From Streptomyces jeddahensis (GTDB lineage: Bacteria; Actinomycetota; Actinomycetes; Streptomycetales; Streptomycetaceae): 64,000 nt of DNA. Positions 35,054-45,001 of the stretch are shown piece after piece. The stretch covers positions 1 through 64,000 of the forward strand of contig NZ_LOHS01000101.1 in the NCBI RefSeq assembly GCF_001642995.1, written 5' to 3'. Positions within the stretch are counted from its first letter, which is position 1. Each line of letters begins with the position of its first letter. The notes under the pieces are model-generated. The model was not told the origin of the DNA and made no database searches. It saw only the letters and a program-made list of their open reading frames with translations. Made by a program: the position numbers and the translations under genes.

Positions 35054-36526
35054 TCAGCCCTGCGGCTGCGTCGCCCACCACTCCTTGAGCGCCGACACCG
35101 CCGCGTCGTACTCCATCGGCCCGTTCTCCAGACGTAGCTCCAGCAGAAACTTGTACGCCTGACCGACGACCGGGCCGGGGCCGACGCCCAGGATCTCCAT
35201 GATCTGGTTACCGTCGAGGTCCGGCCTGATCGCGTCCAGCTCCTCCTGCTCCTGCAGGCGGGCGATGCGCTCCTCCAAGCCGTCGTAGGCGCGCGACAGC
35301 GCGCTCGCCTTCCGCTTGTTGCGTGTAGTGCAGTCCGAGCGGGTCAGCTTGTGCAGCCGGTCCAGCATGGGCCCCGCGTCGCGTACGTAACGCCGCACCG
35401 CGGAGTCCGTCCATTCGCCGGTGCCGTATCCGTGGAAGCGCAGGTGCAGTTCGACCAGACGTGAGACGTCCTTCACGAGCTCATTGGAGTACTTGAGCGC
35501 CGCCATCCGCTTCTTGGTCATCTTGGCTCCCACCACCTCGTGGTGGTGGAAGGAGACCCGGCCGTCCTTCTCGAAGCGGCGGGTCCTCGGCTTTCCGATG
35601 TCGTGCAGCAGGGCGGCGAGCCTGAGCGTCAGGTCGGGACCGCTCTCCTCCAGCTCCATGGCCTGCTCCAGCACGATGAGCGTGTGCTCGTACACGTCCT
35701 TGTGCCGGTGGTGCTCGTCGCGCTCCAGTCGCAGCGCAGGGAGTTCGGGCAGCACGTGATCGGCCAGACCCGTGCCCACAAGGAGCGCGAGCCCCTTGCG
35801 GGGATACGGGGAGAGGATCAGCTTGTTGAGCTCGTCCCGTACCCGCTCCGCCGAGACGATCTCGATGCGCTCGGCCATCGCCTTCATCGCGGCGACCACC
35901 TCGGGCGCGACCTCGAAGTCGAGCTGCGCGGCAAACCGTGCCGCGCGCATCATCCGCAGCGGGTCGTCGGAGAAGGACTCCTCCGGAGTGCTCGGAGTGC
36001 GCAGCACACGCTCGGCGAGGTCCTGCAGGCCGCCGTACGGATCGATGAACTCCTTCTGCGGCAGGGCCACAGCCATCGCGTTGACGGTGAAGTCCCGCCG
36101 GACGAGATCGTCCTCGATGGAGTCGCCGTAGGAGACCTCGGGCTTGCGCGAGGTCCGGTCGTACGACTCCGAGCGGTAGGTGGTCACCTCGATCTGGAAG
36201 TTCTGCTCGGAATCTCCCACGCGGGCGCTCTTCTGGCAGCCCACCGTGCCGAAGGCGATCCCGACCTCCCACACGGCGTCGGCCCACGGCCGCACGATCT
36301 TCAGCACGTCCTCGGGGCGGGCGTCCGTCGTGAAGTCCAGGTCATTGCCGAGTCGGCCCAGCAGTGCATCCCTGACCGAGCCTCCGACCAGGGCGAGAGT
36401 GAACCCGGCCTCCTGGAATCGACGGGCAAGATCGTCTGCGACAGGTGACACCCGCAACAGTTCGCTGACCGCGCGGTGCTGCACCTGACTCAGGGCACTG
36501 GAGTTGTCTGCGTTGGCGTTCGGCAC
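35054..36526 (-). CDS. pcnA: CCA tRNA nucleotidyltransferase
   Basis: A 490-residue class II nucleotidyltransferase that adds or repairs the CCA end of tRNA (annotated pcnA or cca in Streptomyces). The catalytic motif GGSVRDALLGRLGNDLDF (Asp pair) is near residue 45, and the flexible-loop and RRDFTVNAMA motif near 130. A downstream HD domain, LAALLHDIGKPRT, indicates possible phosphatase activity. GTG 36526 matches the family N-terminus; longer frames upstream are not coding. It is divergent from the DUF6049 gene. Confidence 0.93.
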   Translation of the reverse strand: MPNANADNSSALSQVQHRAVSELLRVSPVADDLARRFQEAGFTLALVGGSVRDALLGRLGNDLDFTTDARPEDVLKIVRPWADAVWEVGIAFGTVGCQKSARVGDSEQNFQIEVTTYRSESYDRTSRKPEVSYGDSIEDDLVRRDFTVNAMAVALPQKEFIDPYGGLQDLAERVLRTPSTPEESFSDDPLRMMRAARFAAQLDFEVAPEVVAAMKAMAERIEIVSAERVRDELNKLILSPYPRKGLALLVGTGLADHVLPELPALRLERDEHHRHKDVYEHTLIVLEQAMELEESGPDLTLRLAALLHDIGKPRTRRFEKDGRVSFHHHEVVGAKMTKKRMAALKYSNELVKDVSRLVELHLRFHGYGTGEWTDSAVRRYVRDAGPMLDRLHKLTRSDCTTRNKRKASALSRAYDGLEERIARLQEQEELDAIRPDLDGNQIMEILGVGPGPVVGQAYKFLLELRLENGPMEYDAAVSALKEWWATQPQG

Positions 36527-36749
36527 AACAGAAAAGGGTACGTGGCCCGGACGCCCGCGGGCGCACTCCTTTCGCCGCCACTGACACGAGGTACCCGCCC
36601 TGCGGCTCTCGGTGAGCACCGGTAGTCTGCGCGGTCCCGGTCGTTCGATCTTGCGGAGCGCTCCGAGGCACTTCACAGGAGCGCACATCGTTACCATGCG
36701 TGGACGCACATACCGACGACCACTGACGATGACGAGGACGGACGAGCGC

Positions 36750-39104
36750 GTGGCCGAGGCGGCAGATTTCCCAGGGACCCGTCCCTCACCTGCCCGCCGC
36801 TGGCTGCGGCGGGCGGGGGCCATGCTCGTCGCGGTGCCGCTGCTGGCCGGTCTCGTCCAGCTGCCCCAGACGCCCGCCTCGCACGCCGCCACGCACACCT
36901 CCACGAAGACCTCCACGACCGAGGCGACCGGCTCGCGCACCGTCGACGTCTCCGTGAACTCGCTCACTCCCACCGCCCCGGGTGAAGACGACACGCTCAC
37001 CGTCTCCGGCACGGTCACCAACAGCAGTAAGGAAACGGTCACCGGCGCCGAGGTCGCCCTGCGCGTGGGGCCCCTCCTCAACAGCCGTAGCGCCATCGAC
37101 AACGCCGCGCAGCGCACCGGCTACGTCCCGGGAGCGGACGGCAACCAGATCGGCGGCAAGTACGCCAAGGAATTCGCCAAGCTGGCGCCCGGCGTCTCGC
37201 AGAGCTTCAGCATCTCGGTTCCCGTCAAGGACCTGGACCTCGGTGCCGACGGCGTCTATCAGCTCGCCGTCGCGCTCACGGGTCAGACCGCGGCTCAGCC
37301 CTGGCAGCAGGTACTCGGCCTGCAGCGGACCTTCCTGCCGTGGCAGCCCGGCGCGACGAACACCAAGACCAAGACGACGTATCTGTGGCCGCTGATCTCT
37401 TCCACGCACGTCACCGCGGAGACCGGCTCGGACGAGCAGCAGACGCCCGTCTTCGAAGACGACAGCCTGGCCGAGGAGATCTCCCCGGGCGGCCGGCTGG
37501 AGCGCATGGTCGCCCTCGGCGCCGACCTGGACGTGACCTGGGTCATCGACCCGGATCTGCTGGCCTCCGTCGACGCCATGACCAGGAGCTACCGCATCCG
37601 GGCAGCCGACGGCACCGGCACCACCGCCGGCAAGAACCAGGCGGTCGCCAAACAGTGGCTCGACGACCTCGAGAAGGCGGTGGCGGACAAGCAGGTCGTC
37701 GCGCTGCCCTTCGCAGACCCCGACCTGGCCTCGCTCGCACACAACGGCAAGAACGTCTCAGGCTCCCTGAGCCATCTCAAGGACGCCACGGACGCGGCGG
37801 CCATCACCGTGGAGACCGTGCTCCACGTGGAACCGAGCACTGACTTCGCCTGGCCCGTGGAGGGAGCGGTCGACCCGTCGATCGTCGAGGTGGCCACCTC
37901 TGCGGGCGCCGACATGGTGATCGCCCGCAGCGACAGCCTGCAGGAGACCGGCGGCCTGACGTACACGCCCAGTGCGGCACGGCCGATCGGCGGCGGCACC
38001 ACGGCCGTGGTCGCAGACGCCCGCCTGTCGACCGCCTTCGAGGGCGACATGACGAACGCGGAGAAGTCCACGCTCGCCGTCCAGGACTTCCTCGCCCAAA
38101 GCCTGATGATCACGCTGCAGAACCCGAACAGGCAGCGCAGCATCGTCGTCGCCCCGCAGCGCATGCCGTCCGCGAGCCAGGCACAGACCATGGCCACGGC
38201 ACTGACCGCCCTCGACGAGAGCCGCTGGTCCGAGTCCCAGGATCTGTCGGCGGCCGCGAAGGCGAAGCCCGACCCGAACGCCACGACCCGGGTGCCCTCC
38301 GCCCAGCAGTACCCGTCGGCTCTGCGTAAGCAGCAACTCCCGCAGTCCGCCTTCGAAGCCATCCGGAAGACGCAGAACGCGCTCGACAGCTTCACCGTGA
38401 TCCTCACCGACTCCTCCCGCGTCGTCACGCCCTTCGGCCGCGCCATCGACCGGCAGATGTCGACGTCCTGGAGAGGCCGCGCGGCAGAGGCGCAGCAGTT
38501 CCGTGAGGGCGTGCAGTCGTATCTCGAGAGCCTCACCCAGCGGGTGAAGCTGGTCGACAAGTCCCCGGCGAAGCTCTCGGGCCGCAGTGCGACGATCCCG
38601 GTGACCGTGCAGAACAATCTCGTGCAGGGCGTCGACCATCTCGTGCTGCGCCTCACCTCGACGAAGCCCAGGCGCCTCACGATCGGTGGCGGCGCCTATG
38701 AGGAGCATGCGGTCAAGGTGGCCGGCGGGCACATCCAGTCGGTGAAGTTCACCACAACGACCAACGCCAACGGCCCCGTCCCGGTGATCGCCCAGCTGTA
38801 TACGGAGGACGGCCGGCCGTACGGCGACGAGGTGCGCTTCGACCTGGAGGTCACCGAGGTCCCGCCCTCCGTGATGCTGGTCATCGCGGGTGGTCTGCTG
38901 CTGCTCGTGCTCGCGGGCTTCCGGATGTACACGCAGCGCAAGCGTGCGGCCGCCCGGCAGGCAGACGCTCCGGAGCGCGGCTCGGAGCAAGAGTCCGGCG
39001 CGGAGAGCGGGGCCGGGGCTCCCGGGCAGCCGAGTGACCCGACACCGGACACCGCACCGGAAAGCACCGACCCGTCCGGCACGGGTGAGAGAGTGGACCG
39101 TTGA
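36750..39104 (+). CDS. DUF6049-family secreted/membrane protein
   Basis: A protein of about 784 residues matching the actinobacterial DUF6049 family, always encoded just upstream of murJ. A Tat/Sec-type signal region (RRWLRRAGAMLVAVPLLAGLVQL) is followed by a long extracytoplasmic domain. Beta-sandwich-like repeats occur at each end and TWVIDPDLLASVDAM in the middle. A C-terminal membrane helix (VMLVIAGGLLLLVLAGF) and a short acidic tail complete it. The function is unknown; the context suggests cell-envelope assembly with MurJ. The start is ambiguous: GTG 36750 is used, with ATG 36696 and ATG 36729 in frame. Confidence 0.8.
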   Translation: MAEAADFPGTRPSPARRWLRRAGAMLVAVPLLAGLVQLPQTPASHAATHTSTKTSTTEATGSRTVDVSVNSLTPTAPGEDDTLTVSGTVTNSSKETVTGAEVALRVGPLLNSRSAIDNAAQRTGYVPGADGNQIGGKYAKEFAKLAPGVSQSFSISVPVKDLDLGADGVYQLAVALTGQTAAQPWQQVLGLQRTFLPWQPGATNTKTKTTYLWPLISSTHVTAETGSDEQQTPVFEDDSLAEEISPGGRLERMVALGADLDVTWVIDPDLLASVDAMTRSYRIRAADGTGTTAGKNQAVAKQWLDDLEKAVADKQVVALPFADPDLASLAHNGKNVSGSLSHLKDATDAAAITVETVLHVEPSTDFAWPVEGAVDPSIVEVATSAGADMVIARSDSLQETGGLTYTPSAARPIGGGTTAVVADARLSTAFEGDMTNAEKSTLAVQDFLAQSLMITLQNPNRQRSIVVAPQRMPSASQAQTMATALTALDESRWSESQDLSAAAKAKPDPNATTRVPSAQQYPSALRKQQLPQSAFEAIRKTQNALDSFTVILTDSSRVVTPFGRAIDRQMSTSWRGRAAEAQQFREGVQSYLESLTQRVKLVDKSPAKLSGRSATIPVTVQNNLVQGVDHLVLRLTSTKPRRLTIGGGAYEEHAVKVAGGHIQSVKFTTTTNANGPVPVIAQLYTEDGRPYGDEVRFDLEVTEVPPSVMLVIAGGLLLLVLAGFRMYTQRKRAAARQADAPERGSEQESGAESGAGAPGQPSDPTPDTAPESTDPSGTGERVDR

Positions 39105-39151
39105 GCGATGTCGTGGCCGGTGGGCCCGGGGACGATGAGGTGGGGTAGACC

Positions 39152-41410
39152 ATGAACGCGCCGTACGACGGTGACCGTGGCCAGGGCGCGGGCGGTTCCG
39201 CATCGTCCGAGGGCATGCCACCCGGCGCTCCCGAGGGGGGCCAGGTGCCGCCGGGGCCTGCCGCCGACATGTACCTCCAGGACGCCTACGCCCAGGATCC
39301 GTACCGCGATCAGGACCTCACCGCCCAGGACCCGGTGACGGAGGCGCTCTACGACCGCTCCGCGCACCCTCCGCCGCCTCCCGGCACCTACCAGGAGACA
39401 CAGCAGCTCTACGCACAGCCGCCCGCCCCGCAGTACGCCCCCGACCCGCGCGTCTGGGCGCAGACGCCGCCGCCCGAGCCCGACGGCCCGAGCCGGCAGC
39501 TGCCGTACGGCGACGATGCGCGCACGACCCAGTTCGTCGGCGTCGACGATCTCGTCACCGGGGCCGCCGAGGAGCGCCACGAGCCGGACGCCTTCGCGCA
39601 TCTCTTCCGGGACCAGAGCGGCCCCGGGGGCCGCTCCCCTGGCGGACCCTCGGCCGTCCCGGCAGCGTCCGCCGGGCTCGCGTCGGAGCCCACCACCGCC
39701 GGGCATGTGTCTGAGCCCACCGCGCCCACCGTGCCCGCGCCCGCCCCGGCTCCTGCCCCTGTCTCCGCGCCGAAGAAGACCGGCCGGGCGGCCGGCCTGC
39801 TGAAGTCGAGCGCGGTGATGGCGGCGGGCACGATGGTGTCCCGGCTCACCGGCTTCATCCGCTCCGCGCTCATCGTCTCGGCCCTGGGCCTCAGCACTCT
39901 CGGCGACTCGTTCCAGGTCGCGTACCAGCTCCCGACGATGATCTACATCCTGACCGTCGGCGGCGGCCTCAACTCCGTCTTCGTGCCGCAGCTCGTACGC
40001 GCCATGAAGGACGACGAGGACGGCGGCGAGGCATACGCCAACCGTCTGCTGACCCTCGTCATGGTGGCCCTGGCCGCACTCACCGCACTCGCGATGTTCG
40101 CCGCGCCGCTCCTGGTCCGCATGCTGTCGGTGTCCGTCGCCGGCAACGCTGCGGCGAACGAGGTCGCCGTCACCTTCACCCGCTACTTCCTGCCCTCGAT
40201 CTTCTTCATGGGCATCCACGTGGTGATGGGGCAGATCCTCAACGCCCGCGGCAGGTTCGGCGCGATGATGTGGACCCCGGTCCTGAACAACATCGTCATC
40301 ATCGTGACGCTCGGCATGTTCCTCTGGGTCTACGGCACCTCCGCGAACTCCCACATGACTGTCGAGACGATCCCGCCGGAGGGCCAGCGGCTCCTCGGCG
40401 TCGGCATCCTGCTCGGCCTCGTCATCCAGGCCCTCGCGATGATCCCGTACCTGCGGGAGACCGGATTCAGGCTGCGGCTGCGCTTCGACTGGAAGGGCCA
40501 CGGCCTCGGCAAGGCCGCGATGCTGGCCAAGTGGACGGTGCTCTTCGTCCTCGCCAACCAGGCGGGCGCCATGATCGTCACTCAGCTGTCCACGGCCGCG
40601 GGTATCGACTCCGGGGACAAGGGCACGGGCTTCGCCGCGTACGCCAACGCCCAGCTGATCTGGGGTCTCCCGCAGGCGATCATCACGGTCTCGCTGATGG
40701 CCGCGTTGCTGCCGCGGCTCTCGCGCTCGGCCCACGACGGCGACACCGGAGCGGTCCGCGACGACATCTCGCAGGGCCTGCGCACCACGGCCGTCGCGAT
40801 CGTTCCGATCGCCTTCGGCTTCGTGGCCCTCGGCATCCCGATGTGCACCCTGATGTTCGGCACCTCAGGGGAGGAAGCCGCCACCAACATGGGCTACATG
40901 CTGATGGCCTTCGGCCTCGGCCTGATCCCGTTCTCCGTCCAGTACGTCGTGCTGCGCGCCTTCTACGCGTACGAGGACACCCGGACGCCCTTCTACAACA
41001 CGCTCATCGTGGCCGCCGTCAACGCCGTCGCCTCCTGGTTCTGCTACCTCCTGCTTCCCGCCCGCTGGGCCGTCGTCGGCATGGCCGCCTCGTACGGCCT
41101 CGCGTACGCGATCGGCGTGGGCGTCGCCTGGCGGCGGCTGCGGAAGCGCCTGGGCGGCGACCTGGACGGCTCCCACGTCATCCGTACGTATGCCCGGCTC
41201 GGTATCGCTTCGCTGCCCGCCGCGGTGCTGGCCGGTGCGGTCTGCTACGGCATCACGCAGGGGCTGGGACAGGGTGTCGCCGGTTCACTGGCCGCCCTTC
41301 TCGGCGGCGGAATCGCGCTCCTCGGGGTCTTCTACATCGCCGCACGGCGGATGCGGATCGCGGAGCTCAACTCGATGGTCGGTATGGTGCGCGGACGCCT
41401 GGGTCGCTGA
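39152..41410 (+). CDS. murJ: Lipid II flippase MurJ (MviN)
   Basis: A 752-residue MurJ of the MOP superfamily, which flips lipid II across the membrane for peptidoglycan synthesis. The first 220 residues are Pro/Gln/Ala/Tyr-rich, cytoplasmic and disordered. Fourteen or so helices follow, starting at SSAVMAAGTMVSRLTGFIRS. GAGGTGGGG precedes ATG 39152. In mycobacteria MviN carries a C-terminal pseudokinase and an extracellular domain on the same chain. Here the next gene supplies those parts separately. Confidence 0.95.
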   Translation: MNAPYDGDRGQGAGGSASSEGMPPGAPEGGQVPPGPAADMYLQDAYAQDPYRDQDLTAQDPVTEALYDRSAHPPPPPGTYQETQQLYAQPPAPQYAPDPRVWAQTPPPEPDGPSRQLPYGDDARTTQFVGVDDLVTGAAEERHEPDAFAHLFRDQSGPGGRSPGGPSAVPAASAGLASEPTTAGHVSEPTAPTVPAPAPAPAPVSAPKKTGRAAGLLKSSAVMAAGTMVSRLTGFIRSALIVSALGLSTLGDSFQVAYQLPTMIYILTVGGGLNSVFVPQLVRAMKDDEDGGEAYANRLLTLVMVALAALTALAMFAAPLLVRMLSVSVAGNAAANEVAVTFTRYFLPSIFFMGIHVVMGQILNARGRFGAMMWTPVLNNIVIIVTLGMFLWVYGTSANSHMTVETIPPEGQRLLGVGILLGLVIQALAMIPYLRETGFRLRLRFDWKGHGLGKAAMLAKWTVLFVLANQAGAMIVTQLSTAAGIDSGDKGTGFAAYANAQLIWGLPQAIITVSLMAALLPRLSRSAHDGDTGAVRDDISQGLRTTAVAIVPIAFGFVALGIPMCTLMFGTSGEEAATNMGYMLMAFGLGLIPFSVQYVVLRAFYAYEDTRTPFYNTLIVAAVNAVASWFCYLLLPARWAVVGMAASYGLAYAIGVGVAWRRLRKRLGGDLDGSHVIRTYARLGIASLPAAVLAGAVCYGITQGLGQGVAGSLAALLGGGIALLGVFYIAARRMRIAELNSMVGMVRGRLGR

Positions 41411-41529
41411 ACCCCGGGTATGCGCACAACCATCGCCGACCACCGTGTGTCGTGCATAGCGGCGGACTGTGGGCACAATTGGCTTTGGCGTCTGAACAGA
41501 GCGCAATGGATGGGGAGGCAGGAACGACG

Positions 41530-43266
41530 GTGGCGGAACGGAGCACGGCTGCCGTCGACGTGGCAGACAACAGCGGTGACGAGCCGCTGGCCGCCAAGGC
41601 GGACGAGGCCACGGCCGACGGGGTGGCCCAGACTGGGGAGCGGGAAACAGCAGGCGATGAGACGGACGAGGCGCGCGGGGACAGCACCCCGGAGGCTGCG
41701 CCGGTCCAGGTCTCGCCACCGGAACTGCACAGCGGCCACAAGCTCGCCAGACGCTACCGCCTCGAGGAATGCGTCACCCGTCTGGACGGGTTCAGCAGCT
41801 GGCGTGCAGTGGATGAGAAACTGCGCCGTGCCGTAGGCGTGCATCTGCTGCCTGCCGATCATCCGCGGGCCCGGTCCGTGCTGGCCGCGGCCCGTTCGTC
41901 CGCCCTGCTGGGCGATCCGCGCTTCGTCCAGGTCCTGGACGCGGTCGAGGAGAACGACCTCGTCTATGTCGTGCACGAGTGGCTGCCGGACGCCACGGAG
42001 CTGACGACGCTCCTGGCCGCCGGCCCTCTCGAGGTGCACGACGCGTACCAGCTCGTCCATCAGGTCTCCCAGGCCATGGCCGCAGCGCATCGCGAGGGCC
42101 TGGCCCATCTGCGTCTGACGCCGAGCGCGGTGCTGCGCACCTCGTCCGGCCAGTGGCGCATCCGCGGCCTCGCCGTGAACGCCGCCCTGCGCGGCATCAG
42201 CTCCGACACCCCCCAGCGCACCGACACCGAGGCCATCGGCGCCCTGCTGTACGCGGCCCTGACCCAGCGCTGGCCGTACGAGCAGGACGCGTTCGGGCTC
42301 TCCGGGCTGCCCAAGGCCGTCGGGCTCATCGCCCCGGACCAGGTGCGGGCCGGCGTGCACCGAGGGCTGTCGGAGCTTGCGATGCGCGCTCTGGTCAACG
42401 ACGGCGCGACGGCGTCACGCCAGGAGCCTCCGTGCACCACGCCGGAGGAGCTGGTGAAGGCGATCGGCGAGATGCCCCGCATCCGGCCGCCGGAGCCGGC
42501 GTTCACCGCCCCGCCCGAGTACCAGCGCACGACGTACCAGCAAGGCACGTACGCCCGCGCCCAGGCCGTTCCCGGCGCCACCCGGCCGGTTCCGACACCG
42601 CCGCCTCCGCTGCAGAGCCGTACCGGCAAGGCCCTCAAGTGGGCCGTGTCGGCCTTGCTCATCGCGGCGCTCGGCCTCGGCAGCTGGCAGCTCGCGGACG
42701 CTCTGATGGACCAGGGCAAGTCCAAGAACCCCGCGCCGTCCCAGACCGGCGGCAGCGACGGCGACGGCGACAAGGGCACGCAGAAGCAGACCGCCGCGCC
42801 CCTCACCATCAAGGGGGCGCAGGAATACATCGCCAAGGGCGACGCGCAGAATCCCGAGGATGTCGACAAGACCTATGACGGCGACAGCTCGACGTACTGG
42901 CGTACCAAGAGCTTCATAGACGGTCCGGATATGAACCCCGCCTACAAGCCCGGCGTCGGTATCGTCTACGACCTCGGCTCCGAGCAAGCGGTGTCAGCAG
43001 CCTCGATAGGACTCAGGTACGCCGGTGACCACACGACGGTCACCCTGTACGCCACCGACTCGATGAGTTCGTCGACATCACTCAGCTCGATGAAGAAGAT
43101 CGGGACCGTGACGACGAACGGCACCACCGCCAAGGTGACGGTGAACAAGCCGGTGAAGAGCCAGTACGTACTGGTCTGGTTCACCGCACTGCCGAAGGCA
43201 CCCGGTGATCAGTACAGCGACCCGGGCTACAAGCAGGCCGTCACGGACGTGAAGTTCACGGGCTGA
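41530..43266 (+). CDS. Membrane pseudokinase with discoidin-like extracellular domain
   Basis: A 578-residue protein. An acidic N-terminus is followed by a Ser/Thr-kinase-like domain (about 75-320) that lacks the catalytic set: the VAIK lysine position reads VGVHL, the HRD loop reads HLRLTPSAVL and no DFG is seen. A proline-rich linker, one membrane helix (LKWAVSALLIAALGLGSWQLA) and an extracellular discoidin/F5-F8-like domain (DGDSSTYWRTKSF..) follow. The layout mirrors the C-terminal half of mycobacterial MviN, which recruits FhaA through a phosphothreonine. GTG 41530 has GGAGGCAGGA upstream. Confidence 0.88.
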   Translation: MAERSTAAVDVADNSGDEPLAAKADEATADGVAQTGERETAGDETDEARGDSTPEAAPVQVSPPELHSGHKLARRYRLEECVTRLDGFSSWRAVDEKLRRAVGVHLLPADHPRARSVLAAARSSALLGDPRFVQVLDAVEENDLVYVVHEWLPDATELTTLLAAGPLEVHDAYQLVHQVSQAMAAAHREGLAHLRLTPSAVLRTSSGQWRIRGLAVNAALRGISSDTPQRTDTEAIGALLYAALTQRWPYEQDAFGLSGLPKAVGLIAPDQVRAGVHRGLSELAMRALVNDGATASRQEPPCTTPEELVKAIGEMPRIRPPEPAFTAPPEYQRTTYQQGTYARAQAVPGATRPVPTPPPPLQSRTGKALKWAVSALLIAALGLGSWQLADALMDQGKSKNPAPSQTGGSDGDGDKGTQKQTAAPLTIKGAQEYIAKGDAQNPEDVDKTYDGDSSTYWRTKSFIDGPDMNPAYKPGVGIVYDLGSEQAVSAASIGLRYAGDHTTVTLYATDSMSSSTSLSSMKKIGTVTTNGTTAKVTVNKPVKSQYVLVWFTALPKAPGDQYSDPGYKQAVTDVKFTG

Positions 43267-43296
43267 GCACTGCAGTCACCGAGGGGAGGGGGCCCG

Positions 43297-44010
43297 GTGG
43301 TGGACGACGCCGGATACGGCGCAGCAAGCGACCAGGACCTCCTGGCTCGCCACGTCGCGGGGGACAAGGACGCGTTCGGCGAGCTCGTACGGCGCCACCG
43401 CGACCGCCTGTGGGCGGTGGCGCTGCGCACGCTCGGGGACCGGGAGGAGGCCGCCGACGCGGTCCAGGACGCGCTGGTCTCCGCCTACCGGTCCGCTCAC
43501 ACCTTCCGCGGACAGTCCGCTGTCACGACGTGGCTGCACCGGATCACGGTGAACGCCTGCCTGGACCGGGCACGCAAGGCCGCCTCCCGTAAGACCTCTC
43601 CGGTCAACGAAACGGAACGGCTGGAGCAGCTCCTCGAGCCGCACGAATCAGCGGCCGCGCCCGCCGAGCGCAACGACCTCCATCGCCAGCTTCTCGAGGC
43701 GCTGCACACCCTGCCCGCGGATCAGCGGGCAGCGCTGGTCCTCGTGGATATGCAGGGCTATCCGGTCGCCGAGGCCGCCCGGATTCTCGATGTCCCCACC
43801 GGAACGGTGAAGAGCCGCTGTGCACGCGGCAGAGCCAGACTGCTCCCGCTGCTCACGCATCTGCGGGCAGGAGCCGAGAGCAGCGGCGGCAGCGGGAGTC
43901 AGAGCAAGAAGCCGGGGACGGGAAGGAACCGGACGCAGGAGACATCCGTCCCACCAGCAGCAGAGCCGAAAGACCCCGATGCAGTGAAGGGCGGAGGTGG
44001 GCACGCGTGA
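43297..44010 (+). CDS. sigT: ECF sigma factor SigT (SigM-like)
   Basis: A 237-residue ECF-type sigma factor. Region 2 (DLLARHVAGDKDAFGELVRRH... and DAVQDALVSAYRSAHTF) and region 4 (LPADQRAALVLVDMQGYPVAEAARILDVPTGTVKSR) are both complete. The C-terminal 40 residues are Ser/Gly-rich. GTG 43297 has GGGAGGGGG upstream. The gene overlaps the anti-sigma gene by four bases. The location, upstream of trxB-trxA, matches the sigM locus of mycobacteria and the sigT-rstA pair of S. coelicolor. Confidence 0.92.
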   Translation: MVDDAGYGAASDQDLLARHVAGDKDAFGELVRRHRDRLWAVALRTLGDREEAADAVQDALVSAYRSAHTFRGQSAVTTWLHRITVNACLDRARKAASRKTSPVNETERLEQLLEPHESAAAPAERNDLHRQLLEALHTLPADQRAALVLVDMQGYPVAEAARILDVPTGTVKSRCARGRARLLPLLTHLRAGAESSGGSGSQSKKPGTGRNRTQETSVPPAAEPKDPDAVKGGGGHA

Positions 44011-44936
44011 GTTCCACGACCGGTACGGCCGGGCATCCGGACGTCACCGAGATCTCCGACCTGGCCGAGGGTCTTCTCCCTCCGGCCCGCACTGGTGAGG
44101 TGCGGCGGCACCTGGAGGGCTGCACGCTCTGCGCCGATGTGTACGACTCCCTCGAGGACATCCGGGGCCTGCTCGGCACCCTGCCAGGCCCGCCGCAGAT
44201 GCCCGCCGATGTCGCCGGACGTATCGACGCTGCGCTGGCCGCAGAAGCCCTGCTCGATGCCACGGCACGCGCGACGACAGAGACCGTCGTCCATGTTTCA
44301 CGTGAAACATCGCGCACCCGCGAAACATCGCGCGCTGCCGAATCTGACACTCCAGTGGACCGGCCGGCAGGACGTCCCCATGGGTCCTCCGGACCTGGGC
44401 GTCAGAGCCAGGGGCGCCCGCGCCGCCGCAGGACTCTGGTGCTCGGTGCCGTCTTCACGGCGGCCGCAATAGGACTGGGCACCCTGCTGCTGCAGTCGCT
44501 CAACGGCACCCCGCCGGATGGGCCCCCGCAGGCGACGGAGGAACGCGCCGCCAGCGAGCACACCTTCTCTGCAGGGACGCTGGAGGAACAGGTAGCGGAT
44601 CTCCTCGGCAAAGGCTCACCCCCAGAACCAAGCGCTGGCAACTCACCGCCCTCCTTCAACGCCGAAACCAGCCCAGGCGGCCCGCGGTCGAACGAGCCCA
44701 TGCTGAAGAACTCGGTCCCGGTACCCCCCTGCATCCGTGCAGGGATCGGACGCAGCGACGAGGCCCTCGGCGCCGAAGAGGGCATGTACGAGGGCAAGGA
44801 CTCCTACCTCGTCGTGCTGCCGCATGAGTCCGATCCCGCGAAGGTCTCGGCCTATGTGGTCGATGCTTCCTGCGAGGAGAAGGCGCCGGACTCCGAGGGC
44901 AAGGTGCTGCTCACCCGCTCGTACGCCCGCCCCTGA
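44007..44936 (+). CDS. rstA: Zinc-finger anti-sigma factor RstA
   Basis: A 309-residue membrane-anchored anti-sigma factor. The N-terminal ZAS-type motif HX3CX2C is visible as HLEGCTLC near residue 35, one membrane helix (RTLVLGAVFTAAAIGLGTLLL) lies near 145, and an extracytoplasmic domain follows. It should bind and hold SigT at the membrane until a signal arrives. Its GTG start overlaps the sigT stop (GTGA), indicating coupling. A perfect parS (44295) sits inside the coding region and is translated as VSRET. Confidence 0.88.
   Translation: MSSTTGTAGHPDVTEISDLAEGLLPPARTGEVRRHLEGCTLCADVYDSLEDIRGLLGTLPGPPQMPADVAGRIDAALAAEALLDATARATTETVVHVSRETSRTRETSRAAESDTPVDRPAGRPHGSSGPGRQSQGRPRRRRTLVLGAVFTAAAIGLGTLLLQSLNGTPPDGPPQATEERAASEHTFSAGTLEEQVADLLGKGSPPEPSAGNSPPSFNAETSPGGPRSNEPMLKNSVPVPPCIRAGIGRSDEALGAEEGMYEGKDSYLVVLPHESDPAKVSAYVVDASCEEKAPDSEGKVLLTRSYARP
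44295..44308. other. parS: parS site within rstA coding sequence
   Basis: A perfect GTTTCACGTGAAAC lying in a protein region with no known domain, between the ZAS motif and the membrane helix. The reading frame through it gives VSRET. Confidence 0.93.
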
Positions 44937-45001
44937 CCGCCTCCCGCGGAACGCCGGGCCCGTCGTGCCCCCTGGGCACCTCCGTGTGCCCGGACACGTG
45001 G

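Noticed and set aside
40270..41529. Possible N-terminal extension of the pseudokinase overlapping murJ
   Set aside because: The frame is open by chance through murJ. GTG 41530 has a proper ribosome-binding site and the extension is Arg/Pro-rich.
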